Source: Vanilla planifolia (taxonomy: Eukaryota > Streptophyta > Magnoliopsida > Asparagales > Orchidaceae). From it: DNA of 64,000 nucleotides. Of this stretch, positions 24,541-37,441 are shown one piece after another. Made by a program: the position numbers and the translations under genes. Under the pieces are notes generated by a model. The model was not told the origin of the DNA. It did no database searches and saw nothing but the letters and a program-made list of their open reading frames with translations. Each line of letters starts with the position of its first letter. Position 1 is the stretch's first letter. The stretch spans positions 992,447-1,056,446 of the forward strand of contig JAIUJO010000159.1 of assembly GCA_023846275.1 (NCBI GenBank), written 5' to 3'.

Positions 24541-25760
24541 CTATATATTGGTCAATATGGTTAAAGATTAGCTTATTCAAATTTCTTTTCCACATTGTTA
24601 TTGAAAATCTAAGAAGATGGTTAAACAATCTACATATACAAGGAAAAGTTAATCATGAGGCCCCCAGAGGAGCTCCTCAACCAAACTCCCATTTGTGCTT
24701 TGTAGATGGCTTTATTCGCTTCTCAAGAGGTGATAAACACTATTAAAACTATCAAGTTATTTTTTTTAATCTTGAGAGCACATTAACTTTGTAGATTAAC
24801 ATAAAGAAGGACTTTTTTAATGGATTTAAAAACATCAAACATAAGGTTGATAACATCATCTAGGAACTCTTAGGATTCAAAAGATGTTATCTTCCAATCC
24901 CTTAACTTGAAAGCACATTGTTTAAAGATAAGAAATAGGTGGTTCACTTGAAATACTAGATTAATAATATTTGTAAGAAGAAATTACTCTTAATGAGAGT
25001 TAATAATGGTTAGCGATGTGCTTTAATTAATACCATTGTACACTCTAATGATACCTTTTCTTCCCAACCAGATTATCAATATAGTAGAAAGTATGACAAA
25101 TGGTTTCTTATAGGCTAATAATGATAAGATAAGTAAGCAAATTTTGGCTCAGTAGAAATAAATTAGATTCTCCTAGGAAAACTATAGATAAGTTGTTTAA
25201 GAAATTGAAATATTTTAAGGATGCATCTAATGTAAGGCTTTCCTAGAAGGTGTATAGATCAAAGATTGTCTTGGCAAAAAACATAAGTGGTAATTACCTC
25301 AAAAAAATTGTTATGGAGCATGCTTCTATCTTAGAATGATATAGAAAAAACCATTCTCATTATTTTTATGCAAGGAACCAAAAAGAAATGGATGGATATA
25401 ATTCACTATCAATTCAGCATGATACAATCTTATAAGTAATTCCCGAACTCATAAGTTAGAAAAAATAATGTAGAGTACTAGCCAGCCTTCCAAAAATAGC
25501 TTACTTATGTGGAGGAACCAAAATACTTAATTTACATTTGCTAACTACTTAAGGAAATTGAATTCTAAATTTATAAAAAAATACCCTTCTTTGCATTTAG
25601 AGATTTTCAAATTCCATGTTTTGTGGAGTGTCTTAGTTGCACAAACAAATGAAACCACTTTGCCCTTAAGTTTAGCATTAAACACATCCGACATGATGCT
25701 TCTACAATGGTGGAATTATATTCACAATCATCAAGAATTTATAGTGATTGCATAGATACA
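24500..25760 (+). mobile_element. L1-type LINE fragment (copy C) with RT FADD-box region
   Basis: From about 24,570 one plus-strand frame reads LFKFLFHIVIENLRRWLNNL, then PRGAP, then SHLCFVDGFIRFSRGDKH (24,687-24,740). This is the PLSPYLFI...E.LSR.L.......SHLLFADD segment of L1 reverse transcriptases, with FVDG at 24,699-24,710 in the place of FADD, so the second catalytic Asp is lost. Later parts (24,880-25,130) match the G.KRG..P...L..P.FKG and W..KLLS boxes and align with 17,225-17,480 of copy A; similarity continues to about 25,755. The copy is 5'-truncated: endonuclease and RT fingers are absent. The plus frame at 25,558-25,755 (65 codons) is the ORF2 tail or 3' region. Confidence 0.65.
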
Positions 25761-27590
25761 GGTCATACTTGTCATGAAGTCAAAACATTATCTTATAATT
25801 TTTTTGATGATTATTATTAGAAAGATGGTATTTGTTTTACCTAACGCGATTTTACATACCCCACACATCTCTTAAGGATTTTCTTGTCTAACAAATACAT
25901 ACTGGAGGGCTCACTTGACATTTAGGTCGAGTCAAAATCAAAAGATGTGTATTTGATTTGTTTCATGGGCCAAGACTACGCAAACAAAGTTGCATCAATC
26001 AATTCTCAATTTTGAACATGTTCACAACTAAATTATGTAATTATTATCAAGTTGCATATGCACAATTACTCATAGCACAATGAACATGGAAACTTGTAAG
26101 TTTGGACTTATTTTAGGATTTTTAAAATTCATTAGAAATAATGATTATATATTTAAATTGTTAAGTTTTCTAAAATGGCTCATTTTATACCTTATCATAA
26201 GACATCAAATACCTCTCATATTAGGAAGTGATTTCTTGATGAAATTGTGAAACTACATGGCTTACATCAAACAATTATTTTAGATCATGATGTCAAATTT
26301 ACGAGCTACTTTTGAAAAATACTTTGGTGCCTAAAGCAATCAAAACTTAAGTTTTTAAGCAATCTTATTTGTACCCTAGTGATCAAACTTGCGGAAACTT
26401 GGAATTTGTTTAGCATTCTACTTATTTTCATTTAAAATGAATCAATTAAAAAAACAACAAGTTTAAGTCCTTAAAATCATCATCAAGGTCAAATTGATTT
26501 TATTCTCTTACCTTGTTATTTAAGACTTCTTATTTTGTTGAGTCTTTTACACATTATATTTTCTTTTTACATAAATATATTAATAAATAAATTAATTTAA
26601 ATAACTAAATATATAAATAATTAGAAAATACTCATTGATAACTTAGAAACTTTGTTGAAAGTGATTATATAATGATTTGTGTTAGGCTTGAGAGACTCTA
26701 CTTGGAACACTTAAAATATTCCATGCCTATAATATATGACCATTTACAATTATATAAAGACTAAGTATCAACAAGTATATCTTTATTTACCTAAACATTA
26801 TAAAATTAGAGCTACCTTTAATATTCAATAACTTGTATCTTATAAAAAACTATGCCAAATATCTGGTGAGCCTTTTTAGCCTTCACCATCATTGCCAAGT
26901 AAAATTATCCCAACAATACATTTAGCCACATCTTGCGAGCATTGGAATCTATTGGAGCCAGCCTTAGATGATCAAACAATCTTAACATTGAATCACGTAT
27001 AACAATGATTTTTGGTAGGTTGATAGGTCCCTTATGTCAAAGCTCAATTTAAGTCCTTGGATTTTGGAGAATTTCTTACTTTTCCAGCGATCCTATGTTT
27101 TCCAATTCTAAATTAATAGAATCTTTGAGTAGGCTCTTATTCAAAAATATTATTTGAACCTAAATTCTTTGTAATTATTTGAAAGCTAACAATAGGCTTT
27201 TCATATAATCTTATAGTAGGTTGGGTTTGAGCCTTACTAAAATGTCATAAAGATAGTAGTGTTGAAGCCCAAACGTTTATTTTTTAAAAATGTTTCCACA
27301 CTAATTTCACTTGCCACCTTTTGGGTGCCCTTTGTATGAGTAATGTTATATGTGTATTTTGAGGAATCTTATGATATTAAGGACCATTTTATTTTTTTAA
27401 TACTTTATCATATTTGGATATGGTATCATAAAAATGTAGGTATTTTTTGCATCATGTTCTTAAGAGGCCAAATATTATTTTGACCATACCAAACAATTTA
27501 AGTAGCTTATAAGGGTTGACAACAATGATATAATTCTCCCTATCATTACCTTCAGTATTTTTGCTCTACTAATCTAAGCAAATTCATTAA
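25761..27590. other. Unassigned stretch before the large gypsy element
   Basis: No domain or repeat end recognised on either strand. Sequence complexity is moderate. It may include the 3' untranslated part of LINE copy C at its left end. Confidence 0.45.
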
Positions 27591-27596
27591 TAATTA

Positions 27597-29236
27597 TGTC
27601 ATCATCAATGTTAGTTCTTGTGCATCACTCACTATCAATATAATCTTCTATCACTTGATCATGTGCTACTCCCAATCACTACTACCTAATTACCCAATAT
27701 CACCTGGTTGCCCACCATCATTAAGCCCCATGCTACTTCCCAACCACGTACCATCTCCTAGCCACTTGTTAGATACCACCCTTTGATCATCATCAAAAGT
27801 CGTCATCTGTCTTCTTCATTTCTAACATCCTAGTCACGTCATCATTGATATCCGATCATCATATTATATGATTGATTTTTTTTTCTTGGCATAACTATTT
27901 TCTTACATTTTTATATTTTGTATTAAATATGATTGATCTACTTAGAGTAAATGTCATGGAATTCTAAATATTTTTATTGATTCCTAAAAGATTTAATTAA
28001 AAAAATTTTCCTTCTTTATATATTTTGCATTTAAAGGGGTTGTTATTTTAAGTATAATGCCATCAAAGTCTAAAGATCTCTTCTAGTTTATTAATTTGAT
28101 TTAACTAAAAAGTTGTCATTCTCTTTTTTTCATTTTTATGATATTTTCAAATGGTGTATTTTCCTTTCATTTTTTTTCATGAACTCTAAGTAAGAGAGGC
28201 TCTCTCATTAAATGTAGTTGTTGATGAAATAAATTTCTATTATTTGTATGCTTCGATCTTTGTGAGAAAAGAGTGTGTACCCAACTCTAGTTAAAGAGAT
28301 TCCAACTATCCCTTTGTTGTAAGAGTCAAGGATCGAAAGTGATGGATCTTCTACCGGACGAACTCACAACCAAAACAATTCACATTTCTATCAACACTCA
28401 TAAGTCTTCCCCACTTTGTACTCTTTTAATCAAATCACCAAACTATCACCTTCGTCAACAAGGCTTGAGATCCTAGCCTACCATCATGTTATCCCATTAT
28501 CATCCCTCCAAATCCTAACCTCCAACTCATCACTCTTTCTTATCTTTGATACTTTACACGCTAACTCCTGAGGAAATATAAGCCATCATCACAAAAAAAG
28601 GGTACTCTTTCTATAGCATTTATCTTTTAAATGACAACCTAAAGTAATGGTTGATCTTTCATCTATTTGAGTACTCCAAAAAAAAATTTTCTTAAAGTTC
28701 TTTTTGTTTGAGTGAAATTTTATGTGGTAAAACTACTTAATAAAACTTTACATTTAACTCTTAATGTGTTACAACATACTCTACTTAAAAATCTATGCTA
28801 CAAATTTAGATGCTAATATTTATATAATTATAAAAATACCACAACTCATCAGCAAACCCAAATTAGAATATGAATCTTTTAATATTTTCTAAAAATCTTT
28901 TAAGAATTGTAATATTATAATCTCAAAATTAGACAATAGTAAATGTCTAATTTATCTTATATCAACTTTGTTTCAATGTTATGTTTTTCTACTTACTATT
29001 AAAAAGTTATATTTTAAAAAAATCTACTAATACTTTTTCGACTTCAAAAAAATTTCCATTACTTAGTGTGTCCACTAAAGAACTCTTAATTTGTTTTGGA
29101 CAAATTCTATATTAGGAGATAGTACAAAAGCACTAATATGACTCTCTATGATCTTTCTTTAAAACCACATAGTTTTATGCATGAGTTGGTTTTGTAATGT
29201 GAGACCATGAACACTTGTCATTTTTCTTGAAACGCA
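27597..29236 (+). repeat. 5' LTR of the plus-strand gypsy element
   Basis: It starts TGTCATCA and ends CA just before the primer-binding-site-like sequence, giving about 1.64 kb. The first 350 bases align with 34,290-34,640 (shared phrases CATCACCTGGTTG, ACATCCTAGTCA, TCATCATT) and the middle with 34,740-35,600. The part from 28,055 on is much closer to 62,075-63,260 than to its own 3' LTR. Confidence 0.7.
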
Positions 29237-29256
29237 CGTTATCTGAGCTTCGGTAG
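29237..29256 (+). other. Primer-binding-site-like sequence (tRNA-Met type)
   Basis: The string TTATCTGAGCTTCGGTA directly after the LTR resembles TGGTATCAGAGC plus following bases, the initiator-tRNA-Met complement used by many plant LTR elements. The related copy at about 63,261 has a similar string (CATCTGAGCATTGGTAG), which supports it. Confidence 0.5.
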
Positions 29257-29599
29257 TCTATAGTTACAGTTACTTTTCGCTTACAAATTATTTTAAATAA
29301 AAAAAATATATAAAAAATGTAGATATTTGTCATTATTCTCCCTTCTTGATATCCTCATGTGTCAAACTTTTATATGATGACAAGGACTAGTAGGTCTTAT
29401 CAATTATCAAACAAAAGTTCAGAATCAAATCAAAACTAAAGATAAGAATTAATCCAAAATTACATGATAAAAATATCCTAAGCAATTGCCCAACTCACCC
29501 AATTGGTTAGACAAATTCTCTTTGACCAATAATGTGAACCAAGACTTAAAAGATAAAGAGATAATATAAGAAGAAGTATCACACCTATTAATCTATTAA

Positions 29600-30340
29600 A
29601 AACCCTAAGAGGAATAAAAACCATAGAAAAGATGATGTACCTTCTGATGAATCTCAACAAGATATCCATAAGACAACTCAAAAACATAGAAGAAAAAATG
29701 AACCTTCTAATGAGTCAAAGCTAAATGATGATCTAAATACATCTAATAAAGAAGAAAGACTTAGGAGGCATAAAAAGAGATGGAGAGCATATCCTTAATA
29801 TAAAGCTAGATACCCAATCTTTTAATGATAATTCTAACCCTAAGGATTATATTGGCAAATAGACTAACATGAACGATTACTTTAATTAACACAAAATAAT
29901 TTAATAGAGAAAATACTAATTTATTAAGATTAAGCTCAATGATACTATAAATAAGTTTTGTAGAAACATAGAGTAGTAATATGTTAATAATTATAATGAG
30001 GTATCCGAAACTTGTAGAAACCCTAAGATTAGTTTATTCAATAAGTTTATTCTATTAACCTATAATATTTAATTGTTAGATAAATGGAAAACATTTTCTT
30101 AAGGTGGTAAATAAATCCAAGAGTACATTAACAAGTTTGAGGATTATATACTTTGAAGTTATATAAATGAATCGAAACAGGTACTGCTCGCCTATTTTAG
30201 GGTTGGTTTAAAGAAATATATATTGGTTGAGCTTAATTTGAAAAATATTACTAGACTAGAGAATATTTAACATATAACTAGAAATATGAAAAAAATAGAA
30301 CAACTTATTTGAAGAGAAGTGGCCTTCCAGTCTCCTTAAA
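29600..30340 (+). pseudogene. gag remnant of the plus-strand gypsy element
   Basis: A hydrophilic leader (DDVPSDESQQDIHKTTQKHR, about 29,630-29,690) and an Arg/Lys-rich segment (RRHKKRWRAYP) precede a stretch resembling F.G..DP..YL.W, and then QEYINKFE near 30,118-30,140, matching the V.EYY.EFE phrase of gypsy capsid domains. This order is normal for plant Ty3/gypsy gag. Broken; the minus frame 29,478-29,687 is antisense. Confidence 0.6.
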
Positions 30341-31480
30341 GGCTGGCGCCATCATTGCTTTCTTAACCCACTCATACTTGCAATTCATCTAATACCTCTA
30401 TCAGAGATTCTAAGTCTTACAAACCTATATTATCATCCACTTCTTTACAACCTTCTTCATGCAAACCCATTATGTTCCAAATTACCAAATCAAGAATCTC
30501 CTATTTTAAGGGCAATGAAACCAACTGGTAGCCATCAACTTCTCAAAGAAAACCATGGTTGTGAACATATATGTTAGCAATGAACAAGAAGGGTCAGACG
30601 AAGAAGAAAATATAATGTCTAATAAGGATTATGGGCAAGAATTGGGAAATATGGAAAAGTTAGAGGCTTTACGGTTGTGTAAACTCTTATAACCGTATAA
30701 CTATAGGATGAATGGAGGTGCACCAACATCTTTGACACCAGTATAAAATTTTATGAAAAACCATGTAAGATAATCACCTATATTAGTAGTTACGTCACTA
30801 TAATACGCTACTGAGCGATAAGTGTTTCTTTAATGAAACACCCAAACCTCTACACTATCATGAATAGCTAAACCTAAATACCTTTTAAGTAAAGATGTTA
30901 TGTACCATTGAAATTGGAAAGATTTAGTGATGATATTTTATTCAATATCATATTTATGTAAGTCATCTTATGCTTAGAAGAGCAAGGCTTTTTTTATTGG
31001 GATATGACTTTGAAGGGTTAGGCAAACATGTGCTCTTTTATTTATGAAAGAATGGCCATCACATTATACCCTTCTCCAGCTCATCAAAAATTCCAGTCAC
31101 TTTAGCCTAGTAAATCTACAAAAACTTTTAAGCTCATGAACAAAAAAAAGGCAGAATTTAGCTTTATCACACTACCTCCTGTTAAGAAGACCATTGATTA
31201 AGGAGACTTAGTTACGTTGTTTTATAATTAAAAACTTGGCTACCACTGTACTGGACCCACCACTCATTGCAAAGGACTTCTTAAATGACAATTTTCATAT
31301 TTTTGTAAACGATTTGTCCGACACTCTACCACACATATATGTAAAACTAACTATCAATCTAGTTCCCAAGGTGGGCCTAACCAACCTTCGTTAGTTTAGA
31401 TAAAGCCGCGAGACTCATACTATGTTAACTCATCAGGTAGAAAACCTACTTAAAAAAAAATTTATCCCAAAAAGTATTAG
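30341..31480 (+). pseudogene. Spacer/protease part of the gypsy pol, poorly preserved
   Basis: Position between gag and RT implies the nucleocapsid and protease region. A Cys/His-containing phrase (YHCTGPTTHCKGLL) near 31,230-31,275 fits a nucleocapsid zinc-knuckle or adjoining segment. I cannot identify a protease active-site phrase with confidence. Confidence 0.4.
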
Positions 31481-32420
31481 CCTTTGTGCTATCCTTATAC
31501 TTTTAGCAAGCAAAAAGAATAGCACATGGAGATGTGTGTTGATAACCAAGTGATTAATGAAATCACAATAAAATATAGGCTTTTAATTTCCTATTTAGAT
31601 GACCTCAAAAGTCAGATGTTAAGTTCAATAATATTTTAAAAATAAATTTAAAAGGTGGTTGTCTTTAGCTAAGGATTACATTGGGAGATGAATTAATGAT
31701 AATATTAAATATTAAAGTTGATTTGCATGAATACTAAGTGATGTCATTTGGGTTATAACAAACACTATGTAAATTCTTGAGATGGATGACCAATATTTTA
31801 AAACCGTACTTATGGTAATATATCATACTTTATTTTGATGGCATTTTTGTCTATAACTAGTCTATTTGCACAAATTATGTTACACTCCATAAAATAAGAG
31901 CTTATTTATCAATCTTAGTAAATATGAACTCTTCTTGATTGAGGTTGCCTTCTTATGATACATAGTTTCTTCTAAAGGGTTGTCTACTGACCCAAACAAA
32001 AGCAAGATATTTATGAGTGGCATACTAAGAAATAATTTATGAAATTAAGAGCTTTCACACTATGGCCAGCTTCTATCGATGATTTTCAAGACTTAAGTAG
32101 TATCGTCACATCGATTACTAATTGTTTTAAGTCTGGCAAAATTTGACCAAATTTTTAGACATAACTTTTAAATATCAAAGAGACTATGAATAAGGCACCC
32201 ATTCCAACACTATTTGATTTTTTATTACATTTGAGGTTGTATGCAATGGACTAGAAGTACGGATAGGTGGCATCCTTTATCAAGATAAACATCGTATTGC
32301 CTTCTTTAACAAGAAAATTAATGATGCTGAAAGGAAGTGTTACATATATCAAAATAAGCTATGTCATAGTTTAATCTTTAAGTTGGTAGATATCTTACTT
32401 GCTTTTCAAAGAATTTGCCT
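31480..32420 (+). pseudogene. gypsy reverse transcriptase and RNaseH remnants
   Basis: RMCVD.R.IN-like wording followed by EITIKYRLLISYLDDL lies near 31,530-31,610, matching the gypsy RT phrase MCVD.RAIN.ITIKYR.PIPRLDD. The catalytic-motif region lies near 31,830-31,860. The RNaseH segment IGGILYQDKHRIAFFNKK lies at about 32,262-32,316, followed by INDAERK. Order and spacing agree with a Ty3/gypsy pol. Broken in several places. Confidence 0.8.
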
Positions 32421-32639
32421 TTTACTCTTACCATAAGGTGATGAAGTTCCTAAATACTAACCAAGACCTTAGTTATATATTTGTTATCAAACACAAGCCT
32501 GACTTAAAAAATAAAGTAGTTGATACATTTAGCCAATGTGTTCACTTATTAACTATTTTTTGACAATGGCCCTAAATTTTACCTAATTAAAAATGATATC
32601 TTGATTATTCAAACTTTGAACCAATTTATCAAGAAATTA

Positions 32640-33480
32640 AATAACCTCCAATCCTTGTATCTGGAGATTTTATGTTAAAGAATGGTTACTTATATAAGAA
32701 TAAAAGGTTATTTATCCAAAATTTATCATGTAAACATTTTTTGTTTAGGAAATACATGTTAGAGGATTATCTGATCATTTATTATAAGATAAGACTTATA
32801 GAGATATTTCTAAGAGATTTTTATTGCCTAGAATAATGTATTATTTTTCATCTATGGTGGCCCAATGTTGCTTATACATAATTACAAAATCTTCAAATGT
32901 AGGCCAAGGTCTTTACATTCCACTACCCATACATGACAAGCTATGGAGTACATAAATATGGATTTTGTATTTGGATTACCTGATACCTCATCAAGGCATG
33001 ACTTTATCATTGTGATCATTGATTATTTTACTAGAATATCTTAACTTACCCTTTGTTGTAAGACCTCAAATGCATACCAAGTGGCAAAGATTTTGTTTAT
33101 TGAAATAATTAAATTACACGGTGTTCCAATGTCTATATTATCTAAATGAGATGTAAGTTTTAAAAGTTATTTTTTGAAGATCATATGGCATTTGCTAAGA
33201 ATTAAGTTAAAACTTTCTTCAGTCTACTTTCCTAAAACAAATGGAGAAATAGAAGTATTAAATCATAGTTTGAGAAATCTTATTTGTTGCTTGATATGGA
33301 AACAATGTAAGCTTTGGGAGCAATTACTACTATGAAGAACATTTACATAAAATAATTTTGTTAATCATAATATTGGTCTAAGGCCCTTCGAAATTTGTCT
33401 TAGAAAAAGCATTGGTCTTCGATGATCTTATTCCCTTACTAGAAGACCTTCATACTTTTACTTCTACATATTTTTGTGCT
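32640..33480 (+). pseudogene. gypsy integrase remnant
   Basis: A VRGLSDHL phrase near 32,760-32,785 corresponds to the HH-CC zinc domain opening (GL.GH.G..KT). The phrase beginning YINMDFVFGLPDTSSRHDF near 32,945-33,005 corresponds to the integrase core (W..ISMDFV.GLP.T..G.DSIFVVVDR). Further core segments follow to about 33,480. Broken. Confidence 0.8.
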
Positions 33481-33639
33481 TCTCATATTTTTTTATTACA
33501 AAAAATAATATATACAAAAGTTAATCTAAGTGATGAAAGATATAAGAAATAATTAAATGCTCATAAAATGTTAGGAAATTGCATGAAGTCTATGTTATAA
33601 TTAAATTTAGGTTAGAATTGTTCCCTTTTGGATATTGCA

Positions 33640-34200
33640 AAAAATTAAAAGCACATGGAGCTGGACCTTTTAAGCATATCAAAAACAAAGAACTAATGTA
33701 TATGTACTAGCTTTGTTAGAAGAATATGTGATTAGTGTGACCTTTAATGTTTAAAATTTAGTCTCATATAAGGTGCTACATCTAATAACTAATAGTAAGT
33801 CATTTGAGTTTAATTCTCTTATGTTGAGTGAATTCATTCCTACCACAATGTTAGAGCTAAGTCTATGGAAAATGTGAAAATCATTTTAGATCATATAATA
33901 ATTATAACCAAAGAGTATATACTTAGAATATTTTTTGTTCATTGCAAGGGAATTTCTCTGATCAATAACTCTTGGCTTACATTTTATGACTTATATTACA
34001 TCATGCCACACTTATTAGAGAACTTTTATACCCATCACCCTAATACTATCATGCCAAGGTCTCTTCCACTTAAGGAGGATGTTGCAAGAACATCTTGTAT
34101 TAGTTCACAAACATGCACTCAATGGCATCACACTAGGCCCATTCAAACTCAAAGCCAAACTCGAGCTAAAACTTATTTCGATTAGTCTTCTTTTTGTACT
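33640..34200 (+). pseudogene. Post-integrase tail of the gypsy pol
   Basis: The segment AYVLALLEEYVISVTFNV-like, near 33,690-33,750, matches the phrase N.Y.LDLP..Y.IS.TFNV that follows the integrase in many plant Ty3/gypsy elements. The open frame 33,865-34,185 (106 codons) ends with MPRSLPLKEDVA and TQSQTRAK, resembling the SR.NP..EG.DDA and GP.TRARAK endings. A purine-rich AAGGAGGAT at 34,074-34,082 lies upstream of the 3' LTR but not next to it. Confidence 0.6.
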
Positions 34201-34289
34201 ATATGGTTTAACTATAGTGCTCTGGTTTTTTGTATGATTATCTCTATTATTTTTGTTATGATTGTCTAATCATATTTTGTAATTAAATA

Positions 34290-35900
34290 TGTCATCACCT
34301 ATGTCAATTCTTGTACATGTATTGCTTGCTACAATTAGTTATTCTCATTTCTAGATCATTAGTTGCTTCTGATCTCTAATACTGAGATGTCTAACATCAC
34401 TTGGGTGCCTATAATCACTAAATTGGCTATTGTTCATTGGCTACTAACCATCACCTGGTTGTTTGTTAGCTAACACCTCTAGTAGCTGTCAGTGATTGTC
34501 ATTCGTCTTGCACAATTGACATCCTAGTCATATCATCATTAACAACAAATCATAATGTTGCATAAGTGCATAACTTTTCTATCAAAATTTTTTCATTTTT
34601 TTATGTATTATATTTAATGTGGTTGAACCATTTGAAGTTATCTTTATAAAATTCTAATGATCATTTTAGATTCTTAAGTGATTTTATTGTAAAATTATCT
34701 TTCCTCATATATTTTATATTTAATGTGGTGAACCTATTAAGAGTTAATTTCATTGAATTCTAAAGATCTCTTTTGTCCTTTTTTTATTTTTTTTTCCATG
34801 CATTGGGCTCTACTCTGTATATAAATAAGATAAGTTCCCTTATTATATGGTAGTTATTGATGAATAAAACTTTTCTCATTTTCTTTTTTCCACATATGCA
34901 AGCAAAAAGTTTATGCCCAACCCTAGTTGGAGAGATTCCAACTTGTCCTCCCATGTGGGAAATAAGGATTGAAGCTAAGAAACCTTCCACAAAGACAACA
35001 AACAACCAAAAAAAATTCCTACTTTTGCAAACAATTGTTATATATTCTGCCACCTTTTTAACACTCCTGATCCAATCGCTAAACCACGACCATCCTCAAT
35101 GAGGCTCCATAGCCTTGCCTATCCTCTTATTATCTTTTTTAACTAAGATTTCTCACTAACCAAAACCTCCACGTCATTGCCCTTTTGCATCTTTAGAGCT
35201 TCACATGTTTGCTCTAATGGAACCTGTAAGCCACCATTACTAAAAAGGTACACTCATTTTATAATTTTTATTTTCTTAGTGATAAACTAATGTTAGAGTT
35301 GCTCTTTCTTTTATTAGACTACTATACATATATTTGTCTTAAAATTTTATTTTATTTGTGTGAGATTGGTTATGATAAAGCTGCTCAGTTGAACTTTATT
35401 CTTAATTATTAATATGTTGTTACTTTCTCTACTTAATAATTAATACTACAAATTTGGAGGCTAACCTTTGAATAATTATAAGATGCTACACATGCAACCT
35501 AATCGTGATTAATGTATAATATCCTTTAATATTCCTTAATAATTTGTCAATAATCTTTAGTATTGTAGGCCCTAAATTAGACCCTAAAAATATCTAACAT
35601 TTAGCTTAATAATTACTTTAGAAATTATTTGATTATCCCGAAACTTTGGTGTAAATATTATGAAAATATAAAGGTAATAATTTGATTCTAAGGGTGAGCT
35701 AACATACTAGTTACAATAATGAATACTACTTAGGCTAAAATAAAACGTCTAACTTTAAATACTTTACATAAAATTTTCGTTTTTGTTGTTAAAATTTGAA
35801 AAACAAATATTTTTTTTCTGTTATGTTCTTTTTTTTGGCCTCTGGCATTTCATCACTTTTTTTATATTTTTTTCTTGGAAGTTCTTACATGTGAATTTTG
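34290..35900 (+). repeat. 3' LTR of the plus-strand gypsy element
   Basis: It starts TGTCATCACC and is homologous to 27,597-28,950 at least up to 35,605; the remainder is inferred from the 5' LTR length. The open frames 34,784-35,053 (minus) and 34,857-35,102 (plus) overlap each other inside the LTR and are not considered genes. Confidence 0.6.
34816..34832 (+). promoter_or_regulatory. TATA-like box of the 3' LTR
   Basis: TGTATATAAATAAGA lies about 530 bases into the LTR. It is followed about 45 bases later by a TTGATGAATAAAAC phrase of the kind found in the R region of plant LTRs, which also occurs (as TTGATGAAATAAAT) near 28,221 and 62,246. Confidence 0.45.
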
Positions 35901-37440
35901 GAAGGGCTTACAAGAGCTATATCACAACATTCATCGTACAATAATTATTAAACATTCTTTTGTAATAGTGAATTAACAATTATGTTATGACTCATTATTT
36001 TATATCTCAAAAAAGGATACAATAAATTTTATTATTTTCCATATTTTAGGATTATAATTCTCATGTTTTTTCCCTCTTACCATGGATTAAGAGAACAATA
36101 TAGTGCTTTGTTTGAAGAAAGGAAGAACTATCTTAGACATTAGTTTTGTGGTTTGTTAGAGTTATGTTTGACCTCATAGAAATATTGTGAAGGTAAGTTC
36201 TTGTATCCAAAAAGTAATAAAGGTAATATTTCAGCGCATGATAATGTAAAGAAGCCTAAGCTTTAGCTTATGTAAATAGCATTTGCAAAAATTTCTCTAC
36301 TAATGAAGGATTGGTTAGGTAGTGATAGGCTAAGGCTTGTTAAAACCATGTAATATTTGTTAATGCTTTTCTTTAGTATATATTTATCTTTCTTATTTCT
36401 TGATTCTTTTCAAACATTTCAATTATTATGTGCAATGCTTGATGATCCATTGTAATTCTCTAAAAATGATTTAAAAACTCTAATAACTCCAAATACACCC
36501 CCATCATGGGTTTTAGTTATATGACATCTGTTGAGTTGAACTACAAACCTTACAATAAGTACTATAATAACCTAAAAATCCTAATAGCTGTTACCAAAGA
36601 ATTCCATGAGACCTAATGGTGGGTGAACTATAACTGTTGTATAAATTCTTATTTTATAAAAATTAAGAGTTTATAAACACATATTAATATAAATATGTTT
36701 AATCTTTTATTCTTAAAATGGGATGAGCATTATAGTTAAATTCATGTATCAATATCAAATAATTTTTTATAGGACAACTTAGATTTATAAATTATATTGT
36801 TAAACGAGCTTATCCATGGATTACATAAGGAAAATAATAATTATAGCATTACTATTCATCATACCAATTATGAAGTTATTTAGATAAATGATTCAAGTTA
36901 ATATTACATCATGCTTTTCATAGCTTCACTTCAGTTGACTTATGTATTACATGTGTAATAGAGCTTGGAAAATATTACTATATCACAATACAAACATATC
37001 ACATATTAATCATCACTTGGTTGATTTTGACACTTCTTTGAGTTGACTAAAAGCAAACTAAAAAGGCCATTAACATGAATAAAAAACATTATGTCCACTA
37101 CAAAGTTTTGTTAACATAATGTTACGAAATATACATTTCTAGAAAGATACATAATACCTAATGTGAAACCTAAAATTTCATGGCATTGGATACCAACATT
37201 TGATATGTAGGTTGAGTCGTTATTGTAGGAAAGAAAGGTGTAGGTGAGTACTATTACTTGGAAGTGAGTTGTGCAATGCCAACTTGCATAGAAGTTGTGT
37301 GATGAGTGACCTCATATGTTAATGGCATTGGAGTACGAAATATTTTTCTTAATTTAACTTCTGTTGGCTAGGACAACATTCATTTGTTGTACGTCTCGTT
37401 GATGTAAGGTATGCTTATGTTATACAATAATATGTTTAGA
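35901..37440. other. Unassigned stretch
   Basis: No element end or domain recognised. Composition is moderately complex around 37,140-37,440. Confidence 0.45.
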
Positions 37441-37441
37441 A

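Larger units (their letters stand above)
27597..35900 (+). mobile_element. Ty3/gypsy LTR retrotransposon fossil, plus strand
   Basis: LTR-like segments beginning TGTCATCA are found at 27,597 and 34,290. Between them, on the plus strand, lie a primer-binding-site-like sequence, gag, RT, RNaseH, integrase and the post-integrase tail in Ty3/gypsy order. All parts are broken, with a large number of breaks. The LTRs agree only roughly (perhaps two thirds of positions by eye), so the insertion is very old, or the two LTRs do not come from one insertion. The 3' LTR end is uncertain: homology is clear to about 35,605, and equal LTR length would put the end near 35,900. Confidence 0.8.

Noticed and set aside
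34784-35102. Overlapping plus and minus open frames of 81-89 codons
   Set aside because: Both lie inside the gypsy 3' LTR, are antisense to each other and show no domain.
36110-36260. Possible exon edge with a GGTAAGTT donor-like string
   Set aside because: One splice-like string without an open frame or a recognisable protein on either side is expected by chance.
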